From the NCBI RefSeq assembly GCF_004799665.1, contig NZ_CP031310.1, forward strand, positions 2,906,887 to 2,970,886: a stretch of 64,000 bases of DNA, read 5' to 3'. The position numbers and the translations under genes are program-made. How positions within the stretch are numbered: the stretch's first letter is position 1; the number at the start of each line of letters is the position of its first letter. Shown here in pieces: positions 50,282-56,157 of the stretch. The stretch comes from Halapricum salinum (GTDB taxonomy: Archaea; Halobacteriota; Halobacteria; Halobacteriales; Haloarculaceae). Under the pieces are notes generated by a model that ran no database searches, had not been told where the DNA came from, and saw nothing but the letters and a program-made list of their open reading frames with translations.

Positions 50282-50510
50282 GGTTCTATTTTGGGCGTGG
50301 TGCACAATATTGCGGGCGTATACAAAAGTTTGTTGCTTGGTGGATATCGCGAATTACTATAGCTACTAATCAATCAATATCCTCGCGATTAAGGGCTTTT
50401 ATACCATGGTATGCGCTGTAAGCGAGAATTCCACAGACATTGGTATTGCGTTATAGATGAATTACTATCCAAACGTTTTAGTAGTCAGATCGGGTACGCA
50501 CGAGTAAGAC
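50282..50510. promoter_or_regulatory. Divergent promoter region of tusA-dsrE and the yeeE genes
   Basis: This 229-bp A+T-rich gap contains a perfect 12-bp palindrome ATACCATGGTAT (50401-50412). It also holds a 10-nt direct repeat GAATTACTAT (50351-50360 and 50459-50468) and GCACAATATT (50302-50311) 21-30 nt before tusA. GCACAATA recurs upstream of the TauE unit (54699-54706). TTTTAGTA near 50477-50484 is a plausible TATA box for the small CDS at 50511. The palindrome is the best operator candidate. Confidence 0.5.
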
Positions 50511-50651
50511 ATGACGAAGCCGTTCGCACTGGACGAAGACGGAGGTATCACAGTGGTCGGTCTCCCGATGCTGGAGTGCTTTCTCGAGGGTGACGAACGA
50601 CGGACCGATCAGCAGGCAGCGCGAGTGACTGACCAAACGGACGACCGATGA
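50511..50651 (+). CDS. Small 46-aa protein at the head of the yeeE operon
   Basis: A 46-codon frame beginning MTKPFALDEDGGITVVGLPM and ending with a charged tail. Its stop overlaps the start of the first yeeE gene as ATGA, so it is translationally coupled to it, which supports a real gene. It carries one Cys (Cys23). No family recognised. Size, coupling and position suggest an accessory subunit or assembly factor of the transporter, but this is inference only. Confidence 0.6.
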   Translation: MTKPFALDEDGGITVVGLPMLECFLEGDERRTDQQAARVTDQTDDR

Positions 50652-51139
50652 TCGAGCCACTGCAACTCACGATCGACGCGTTGTTTCCGAACGGCGTCGG
50701 CCACTACGCGGCCGGCGGGCTGTTAATCGGCCTGGGCGTCGCAGTCATCTACGCCGGGACGGGGATCATCGCGGGCGCGAGCACGTTCCTCGAGTCGACG
50801 TGGTCGTACGTCTCCTCGGTCCCGCGACTCAACAGGCCGAGTTACGTCGCCACTCGCGACTGGCGCGTGGTCTTCACCCTCGGTATCGTCGGCGGGGCGG
50901 CGATTTACGCGCTGACGCTCGGTCCCGGCGGCTGGACGACCGACGTCCAGTGGTGGCGACTGCTCGTCGGCGGGATTCTCGTCGGCATCGGGACCCGCCT
51001 GGGCAAGGGCTGTACCTCCGGCCACGGCGTCTGTGGCGTCGGCTCGGGGTCGAACACTTCCATCCTGAACGTCGCGACGTTCATGGCGTTCGCCATCGGG
51101 ACGGCACAGCTGGTCTCCGCTCTGGGGGTGGCACCGTGA
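50648..51139 (+). CDS. YeeE/YedE-family sulfur transporter, N-terminal half
   Basis: The 163-aa membrane protein has four to five helices. It corresponds to the first half of the YeeE/YedE (TsuA) fold and contains the motif GKGCTSGHGVCG (Cys122, Cys129). In the thiosulfate transporter TsuA, cysteines in such loops relay thiosulfate through the membrane. The second half is encoded by the next gene, which overlaps it as GTGA. Thiosulfate uptake together with TusA is the best-supported idea; other sulfur compounds are possible. Confidence 0.88.
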   Translation: MIEPLQLTIDALFPNGVGHYAAGGLLIGLGVAVIYAGTGIIAGASTFLESTWSYVSSVPRLNRPSYVATRDWRVVFTLGIVGGAAIYALTLGPGGWTTDVQWWRLLVGGILVGIGTRLGKGCTSGHGVCGVGSGSNTSILNVATFMAFAIGTAQLVSALGVAP

Positions 51140-51594
51140 GCGACCGCTCGCCCGCCTTCTACGGCGTGATCCTCGTCGGCGGCCTGATCTTCGGTTTCGG
51201 CCTCGGACTGAGCCAGATGGCCCGACCGGAGGTCGTGCTGGACTTCCTGCAGTTCGAGGACTTCGGGCTGCTGTTCGTGATGGGCGGCGGTGCGATCACG
51301 AGCGCGATCGCCTTCGCGGTCGTCCCGCGGCTGTTCGGACGCGCCCCGCTCACCGGCGAGATCTTCAGCAGACGGGACAAGTCCATGGACAAGAACGTGA
51401 TCGTCGGCGGCTCGATCTTCGGCGTCGGCTGGGGGCTGTCGGGCATCTGTCCCGGCGCGGCCTACGCCAGCGTCGGCGTCGGTAACTACCCCATCCTGAT
51501 CGCCATCGGCGGCATGTTCCTCGGGGCGTACGTCCACGGGCGCTGGCGGTCCTCGCGCCAGGGGACCGACGTCGGTGCCGCCACCGCCGACTGA
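51136..51594 (+). CDS. YeeE/YedE-family sulfur transporter, C-terminal half
   Basis: A 152-aa membrane protein from a GTG start that overlaps the stop of the first half. It shows ILVGGLIFGFGLGLSQMARPEVVLDFL, the conserved loop GICPGAAYAS with Cys105, and a final helix ending in GAYVHGRW. Together the pair equals one full YeeE/YedE protein with two pseudo-symmetric halves, so they should assemble in the membrane as a heterodimer. The split is also known from other haloarchaea. Confidence 0.87.
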   Translation: MSDRSPAFYGVILVGGLIFGFGLGLSQMARPEVVLDFLQFEDFGLLFVMGGGAITSAIAFAVVPRLFGRAPLTGEIFSRRDKSMDKNVIVGGSIFGVGWGLSGICPGAAYASVGVGNYPILIAIGGMFLGAYVHGRWRSSRQGTDVGAATAD

Positions 51595-51687
51595 TCGGGG
51601 CGGTTCGGAATCCGCGGCTCCGCGTTTTTCGTCTGCGTTCGCTTTCCACGCGTTCGGCCAGCCGGTGCTGTTCGCCGCTGTTTTGCG

Positions 51688-51717
51688 TAGTATTGGATGA
51701 AATCAACAATACTATAT
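51688..51717 (+). promoter_or_regulatory. Inverted repeat and TATA element upstream of the UspA gene
   Basis: TAGTATTG (51688-51695) and CAATACTA (51707-51714) are perfect 8-bp arms with an 11-nt spacer. They end 26 nt before the ATG at 51741, so the right arm overlaps the presumed TATA box. The 12-mer ACAATACTATAT (51706-51717) is found again at 54701-54712 upstream of the TauE unit. This could be an operator shared within the sulfur cluster. Confidence 0.5.
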
Positions 51718-51740
51718 TGGGCCGGTTCGTATGGATGCGT

Positions 51741-52589
51741 ATGCGAGCAGTGTACGCGACCGACCTGTCTTCGGCCATCGACACGGCGATCGAGTCCCGG
51801 ATCTGTCTGGAGTGTCTGGGCCGGTACGGGATCGACGAGATCGACCTCATCACCGTCACGAGCCCGAACGTCACGACCGGGATGCCCGGCAGCGACGTCG
51901 GGGAACGAACCCGCAAGGGACTAAATCGCCAGCGAGAGCACCTGGAGGCCGAGGGGTTCACCGTCAACACGCACGTCGTCCGGGGGACGCCTCACCGGCG
52001 GATCAACGGCCTGGCCGAGCAGGTGAACGCCGACCTGCTCATCGCCGGCTCGCGGGGACAGAGCCCGTTGAAACAGCGGTTCGTCGGCGGCACGATCAAG
52101 AACCTGGCGCGGACGGCAGTCAGACCCCTGCTGGTCCAGCGGATCGTCGACGGCGAGAACGGGCTGGAGGTCGCGAACCGTCACCTGTTTCAGCGGATGT
52201 TGTACGCGACGGACTTCTCGGAGAACGCCGAGCGCGCGTTCGAGCAGTTCCACCGGACGAAGAAAGCGACCCAGGAGGCGACGCTGTTGCACGTCCAGCC
52301 CCCGGAACGCCGGTCGAGCGGGGAGGTCGTCGAGGACGCCGAGCAGCGCCTCGAAGCACTCGCCGACCAGCTCCGCGAGATGGGCATCGAGACCGAGACG
52401 ATCGTTCGCGACGGGGCGGCCGTCGACGAGATTCTGGCCACCGAACGCGAGGTCGACCCGACGTCGGTTCTCATCGGCGGGCGCGGCCGCAGTCGTCTCC
52501 GGCGGCTCCTGCTCGGGAGCACCTCGGAGGACGTGATCGCGCGGGCCGAGAGTAACGTCTTGCTGGTGCCGCCGGCCCGCGTGCGGTAA
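51741..52589 (+). CDS. Double-domain universal stress protein in the sulfur cluster
   Basis: A 282-aa protein with two Usp domains. The first (1-145) has the ATP-site remnant AGSRGQSPLKQRFVGGTIKN. The second (about 150-282) begins FQRMLYATDFSENAERAF and ends GGRGRSRLRRLLLGSTSEDVIARAESNVLLVPP with the complete G-x2-G-x9-GS motif. Usp genes beside sulfur transporters are frequent in haloarchaea, but the link is not understood. Start 51741 fits a leaderless transcript from the TATA element at about 51710; an ATG two codons upstream is equally open. Confidence 0.88.
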   Translation: MRAVYATDLSSAIDTAIESRICLECLGRYGIDEIDLITVTSPNVTTGMPGSDVGERTRKGLNRQREHLEAEGFTVNTHVVRGTPHRRINGLAEQVNADLLIAGSRGQSPLKQRFVGGTIKNLARTAVRPLLVQRIVDGENGLEVANRHLFQRMLYATDFSENAERAFEQFHRTKKATQEATLLHVQPPERRSSGEVVEDAEQRLEALADQLREMGIETETIVRDGAAVDEILATEREVDPTSVLIGGRGRSRLRRLLLGSTSEDVIARAESNVLLVPPARVR

Positions 52590-52600
52590 CTGATTGGGGT

Positions 52601-52685
52601 CATAGTGATTACTGTCGGTCTGTTCCACATCGACCGCCCGGAGTCGGGTGGTCGTAATGGGAACTCGCTACAGTAATTACTATCA
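52601..52685. repeat. 85-bp imperfect palindromic element, copy A
   Basis: Starts CATAGTGATTACTGTCGG and ends GCTACAGTAATTACTATC. The outer arms pair over about 14 bp with one G-T pair. Inside, TTCC pairs with GGAA, and GACCGCCCG pairs with CGGGTGGTC (one G-T pair). Copy B at 52891 has the same length and outer arms but other inner arms, which still pair. The element is close to fully folded as a single hairpin. It could be a MITE-like insertion or a structured RNA; no transposase is near. Confidence 0.75.
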
Positions 52686-52818
52686 GCCCGACGCCCTCGG
52701 ATCTGTTGTGTCTTTCGACCGTCCCGATACTGTTACTCCGGACCGAAGGAGGACGTCCTTGTCTGGCTCGGCTTCTGAGAGGCTACTGATTGAGACCACA
52801 AGCCGCGAAAGCCCTCCC

Positions 52819-52879
52819 CTCGCTGGCGGTCGCTCTGCCGGATAGAGCCGGTCAGAGCGACTATATAAACGCCAGCGAG
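52819..52879. repeat. 61-nt stacked hairpin between the two palindromic elements
   Basis: Three perfect stems are nested: CTCGCTGGCG (52819-52828) with CGCCAGCGAG (52870-52879), GTCGCTCTG (52829-52837) with CAGAGCGAC (52853-52861), and CCGG (52838-52841) with CCGG (52848-52851). The only large bulge is TATATAAA (52862-52869) on the 3' side, itself a good TATA box. It lies 11 nt before copy B. A hairpin with 23 paired positions is unlikely by chance at this length. Role unknown. Confidence 0.7.
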
Positions 52880-52890
52880 TCTCGCCCTTT

Positions 52891-52975
52891 CATAGTGATT
52901 ACTGTAGGTCTGTTCCGCATTGACCGCACGAAGGCGTGCGGTCATAGCGGTAAATCGCTACAGTAATCACTATCA
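52891..52975. repeat. 85-bp imperfect palindromic element, copy B
   Basis: Starts CATAGTGATTACTGTAGG and ends GCTACAGTAATCACTATC. The outer arms pair perfectly over 16 bp. The inner stem GACCGCACG / CGTGCGGTC is perfect around a 4-nt loop, and CCGC / GCGG pair between the two. Compared with copy A (52601) the inner arms have changed together, keeping the pairing. A TATATAAA box lies 22 nt before its left end. It may be transcribed as a short structured RNA, or both copies may be non-autonomous insertions. Confidence 0.75.
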
Positions 52976-53030
52976 GTCCCCCAGGAACCGCGACCACAAC
53001 CGCACCAGCAGACCTGCCCTTCCCCGAGTT

Positions 53031-53239
53031 CCTGCGGCTGCGCCGCAGGGTACGGGAGACGGGGTCTCCCGGCACACTCGGTCGCGGCAGATGCCGCGAC
53101 ATTCGCTCCCTCGGGAAGACGGTCCCGCTCGCTTCGCTCCCGGGCGCCGGCGCCGCGGGCGCCGGCTGCCAGCGGGACCTTCGGTCCCGCCCTGCTCACG
53201 AGAACGGCCACGGCGGGGCGGTCAGGAAGCGCTGCTTCC
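53031..53239. repeat. Cluster of short G+C hairpins in gene-free DNA
   Basis: Within about 210 bp there are five perfect hairpins with 2-3-nt loops: CCTGCGGC/GCCGCAGG (53031-53049), CGGGAGAC/GTCTCCCG (53053-53071), GTCGCGGCA/TGCCGCGAC (53081-53100), GCGGGACC/GGTCCCGC (53172-53190) and GGAAGC/GCTTCC (53225-53239). Further palindromes such as GGCGCCGGCGCC lie near 53145. No gene is credible on either strand between 52976 and 53429. Such palindrome-rich spacers occur in other haloarchaea, but this density is striking. Confidence 0.6.
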
Positions 53240-53429
53240 GCTGGTCACGATTCCTAACGAGCGTGATAAAAGCGTTCGAGAGGAGTCGAGGATAGCGTTC
53301 CTCTGGCTGTCGGTTGTGACGGTTCACACACAGCTCGAACACTCGCGAACGAGATCGCGACCGGCTGACTCAGCTCGGCACGTCCAGCGAACGACGAGCC
53401 CGAAAACAGGGCGACGACAGCGATCACTA

Positions 53430-54455
53430 TCAGTCGGCCGGCGTGGCTCTCGTCGACGACTCCGAGCGAAGTTCCCGGATCGAACTGACGACGACGGCCC
53501 CGCTGACCAGCGTCGCCGCACCGAGGATGATCACCAGACTCACGATGTCCAGCACCGGCATCTCGAGGATGCCACCGACCTCTCGGACGGCGACCGCGAC
53601 CGCGCCGAGCAACAGCATTACGCCGAAGTAGACCTTGATGTCGTCCTCGTCGACGATGCTCGTCGCCGCCGCGCCCAGGCGTGCGCCGAAGGCAGAGCCG
53701 GCCAGCAGCGGGATCACGATTCCGAGGTTGACCGCGCCGTCCATCGCGTAGAGGAAGCTCCCGATTCCGCCCGAGAAGACAATCTCGAACAGGTCGGTCC
53801 CCACCGCGACGGGGACGGGAACGCCCACCAGATAGAACAGCGCGGGCATGCGGATGAACCCGCCGCCGACGCCCAGCAGTCCCGACAGCAGGCCGGTGGC
53901 GAACGCCACCAGAAGGATCATCCACAGCGACACCTTGATGCCCCCGCGCAGGGACATCATCGGCGGGATATCGTACGACTGGATCGTCTTGGCGATCTCG
54001 GGGATGTCGTCGGCGTCGACGTCCTCGTCGACGTCGTGGCTGATCCCGCCGCCGTCGTCGCCCATCGCGCGGTAGGTGACGAACATACCGATCCCGCCCA
54101 GCAGGGCGACGTACGTGACGCTGACGAACGTGTTTGCGACGCCCAGGTCCTGCATCCAGTGGAGGCCGATCCGTCCCACCTCGATTCCCGCGGTGGTCCC
54201 GGCGATCATCAACACGCCGAGCTTGTAGTCGACCTGCCCCAGGTCACGGTGTTTCAGCGTCGCGATCACCGACGTTCCGAAGACGAACGCCAGGCCCGAG
54301 GCGACAGCAACGTCGGTCTTGTAGCCCATCACGATGAGCGCGGGCGTGACGAGGAAGGAGCCACCCATCCCGAAGAAACCGAACAGGAGGCCGATCAGCA
54401 CGCCGAAGCCCACGAACAATCCGAGCATGCTCACGGCGACGCCCAGAAACTCCAC
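53430..54455 (-). CDS. TauE/SafE-family sulfite exporter
   Basis: The 341-aa membrane permease has about eight helices. It carries the family's paired glycine motifs GFFGMGGSFLVTPAL in the first half and GLLGVGGGFIRMPALFYLVG in the second. An acidic cytoplasmic loop (GDDGGGISHDVDEDVDADD) separates the halves. TauE/SafE proteins export sulfite or organosulfonates; in this cluster sulfite made by persulfide oxidation is the likely cargo. GTG start, 2 nt after the stop of a small membrane protein gene, so the two are one operon. Its stop codon lies inside a sequence resembling the end of the 85-bp palindromic elements. Confidence 0.9.
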   Translation of the reverse strand: MEFLGVAVSMLGLFVGFGVLIGLLFGFFGMGGSFLVTPALIVMGYKTDVAVASGLAFVFGTSVIATLKHRDLGQVDYKLGVLMIAGTTAGIEVGRIGLHWMQDLGVANTFVSVTYVALLGGIGMFVTYRAMGDDGGGISHDVDEDVDADDIPEIAKTIQSYDIPPMMSLRGGIKVSLWMILLVAFATGLLSGLLGVGGGFIRMPALFYLVGVPVPVAVGTDLFEIVFSGGIGSFLYAMDGAVNLGIVIPLLAGSAFGARLGAAATSIVDEDDIKVYFGVMLLLGAVAVAVREVGGILEMPVLDIVSLVIILGAATLVSGAVVVSSIRELRSESSTRATPAD

Positions 54456-54457
54456 GG

Positions 54458-54607
54458 TCAGTCACCCCGCAACATGCGGGCGATGCGTGGCCCCAGGAGT
54501 TTCTCGAGAGCGCCGTAACCGACGTACAGCACCAGCGCCTCAACCAGGACGATCCCGATCAACACTGCGGCCCCCGTCGGGCCGGTCAGCGATTCAACAC
54601 CGAACAT
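54458..54607 (-). CDS. Small single-pass membrane protein upstream of TauE
   Basis: A 49-aa protein with one long hydrophobic helix (about 12-32, GAAVLIGIVLVEALVLYVGY) and a basic C-terminal tail (RIARMLRGD). Its stop lies 2 nt before the GTG start of the TauE gene, so both are co-transcribed and probably coupled. Small proteins of this type accompany TauE/SafE permeases in other haloarchaea. It may stabilise or regulate the permease, but this is inference. Confidence 0.75.
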   Translation of the reverse strand: MFGVESLTGPTGAAVLIGIVLVEALVLYVGYGALEKLLGPRIARMLRGD

Positions 54608-54933
54608 CGTCGTCCACCTCTGCAAGTCTTGTACACATCATGGGTTTCTGCTCGAATGGTCGTATCCGGCGACGGGTAATAACGGTTTTGGAAGTACCGC
54701 ACAATACTATATCTCCCTACCCCACACATGGATATACATAAGTTATGGATATCGTATCGATATACGGGCGCCCGTTGATGTACATTTCCCCCACAGTCAG
54801 GGGTGTTTTTATTGATTCGAAGCTCTCCCGGATGGCCCAACCTGACGTAAGAAGGTGTGTAGTCTGGAACGGAATTGTGACTTTCATACAAAACTCTTTT
54901 ACCATTCCCCCCAGTACGAGGTGATGAGTACCG
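54608..54933. promoter_or_regulatory. Divergent control region between the TauE unit and the rhodanese-MBL gene
   Basis: This 326-bp A+T-rich gap has no credible gene. GCACAATACTATAT (54699-54712) shares 12 nt with the UspA promoter (51706) and eight nt with the tusA promoter (50302). It lies about 92-106 nt upstream of the small membrane protein start. TTTTTATTG near 54810 and ATACAAAACTCTTTTACC near 54896 are candidate core promoter elements for the rhodanese-MBL gene. Several short A/T palindromes (for example TATCGATA near 54753) are present without clear function. Confidence 0.45.
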
Positions 54934-56127
54934 ATGAATCCAGACGATTTCCCCACCCCGGACGAACCGGTCGACGAAATCACCCCGGACGCGCTTCGCG
55001 ATCAGATCGAGGCTGGCGAAGACGTGACCATCCTCGACGCCCGCGCGAGCGGGGACTTCGAGGAATGGCACATCGACGGCGAGACCGTCGAGATCGAGAA
55101 CGTGCCCTACTTCCACTTCCTGGACGACGACCTCGACGCGGACGTGCTCGCGGACGTTCCCGAGGGCGACCCGCTGGTCGTCCTGTGTGCGAAAGGCGGT
55201 GCCAGCGAGTACGTCGCGGGCACACTCGCCGAAGAGGGCCGTGACGTCGTCCACCTCGAGGAGGGCATGAACGGCTGGGCGAGCATCTACGACGCCGTCG
55301 AGGTCGAGCGCTACGACGGCCCCGGCACCGTGCTGCAGTACCAGCGCCCCTCCAGCGGCTGTCTCGGCTACCTCGTCTACGACGACGAGGAGGCCGCCGT
55401 GATCGACCCGCTGCAGGCCTTTACCGACCGCTACCTCGACGACGCCGAAGAACGTGGCGTCGAGCTGACCTACGCCTTCGACACGCACATCCACGCCGAC
55501 CACGTCAGCGGCGTTCGCGCGCTCGACGAGGAAGGCGTCACCGGCGTCATCCCCGAGGAAGCAGTCGACCGCGGGGTCACCTACGCCGAGGAGATGGAGA
55601 CCGCTGCCGACGGCGACACCTTCGCGGTCGGCGACGTGGAAATCGAGACCGTCTACACGCCCGGGCACACCTCCGGGATGACCTCCTACCTGGTCGGCGA
55701 CAGTCTCCTGACGACCGGCGACGGGCTGTTCGTCGAGAGCGTCGCCCGCCCCGATCTCGAAGAAGGTGACGACGGCGCGCCCGACGCGGCCCGCCAGCTC
55801 TACGAGACCCTCCAGGAGCGCGTCCTGGACCTGGACGACGATGTGCTCGTCGGCGGCGCACACTTCAGCGACGCCGCCGAAGCCGCCGAAGACGGCACCT
55901 ACACGGCGCCGATCGGCGACCTCCGCGAGGAGATGGACCCACTGGAGTACGACCGCGAGGAGTTCGTCGAGACCGTGCTGGCGGACATGCCCCCGCGCCC
56001 GGCCAACTACGAGCAGATCATCGCGACCAACCTCGGCCAGCGCGACACCGACGAAGACGAAGCTTTCACCCTGGAACTGGGCCCGAACAACTGCGCGGCC
56101 AGTTCCGAGTCGATGACCAGCGACTGA
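54934..56127 (+). CDS. Rhodanese-metallo-beta-lactamase fusion (persulfide dioxygenase-like)
   Basis: The 397-aa cytoplasmic protein joins an N-terminal rhodanese domain (about 13-125), with active Cys85 in VLCAKGGAS, to an MBL-fold domain (about 130-395). The MBL domain has the metal motif THIHADH (H185, H187, D189, H190), GHTSGM and GDGLFVES. Persulfide dioxygenases oxidise glutathione- or other persulfides to sulfite, and rhodanese domains supply sulfane sulfur. The MBL-rhodanese order known from bacteria is reversed here. The product sulfite could leave by the TauE protein next door. A PiT-type permease follows after 30 nt, likely in the same operon. Confidence 0.88.
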   Translation: MNPDDFPTPDEPVDEITPDALRDQIEAGEDVTILDARASGDFEEWHIDGETVEIENVPYFHFLDDDLDADVLADVPEGDPLVVLCAKGGASEYVAGTLAEEGRDVVHLEEGMNGWASIYDAVEVERYDGPGTVLQYQRPSSGCLGYLVYDDEEAAVIDPLQAFTDRYLDDAEERGVELTYAFDTHIHADHVSGVRALDEEGVTGVIPEEAVDRGVTYAEEMETAADGDTFAVGDVEIETVYTPGHTSGMTSYLVGDSLLTTGDGLFVESVARPDLEEGDDGAPDAARQLYETLQERVLDLDDDVLVGGAHFSDAAEAAEDGTYTAPIGDLREEMDPLEYDREEFVETVLADMPPRPANYEQIIATNLGQRDTDEDEAFTLELGPNNCAASSESMTSD

Positions 56128-56157
56128 TCGGCATCTGCACTGTCTTTTCATTCTCTC

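Noticed and set aside
52601-52975. Complete transposon bounded by the two 85-bp elements
   Set aside because: The 205 bp between them hold no transposase frame, and the elements are direct copies, each palindromic in itself, so they are not simple ends of one transposon.
52920-54518. 532-codon open frame on the plus strand
   Set aside because: It is antisense to the TauE gene and runs through the hairpin region; its product is Arg/His/Gln rich, as expected from a shadow frame of a G+C-rich gene.
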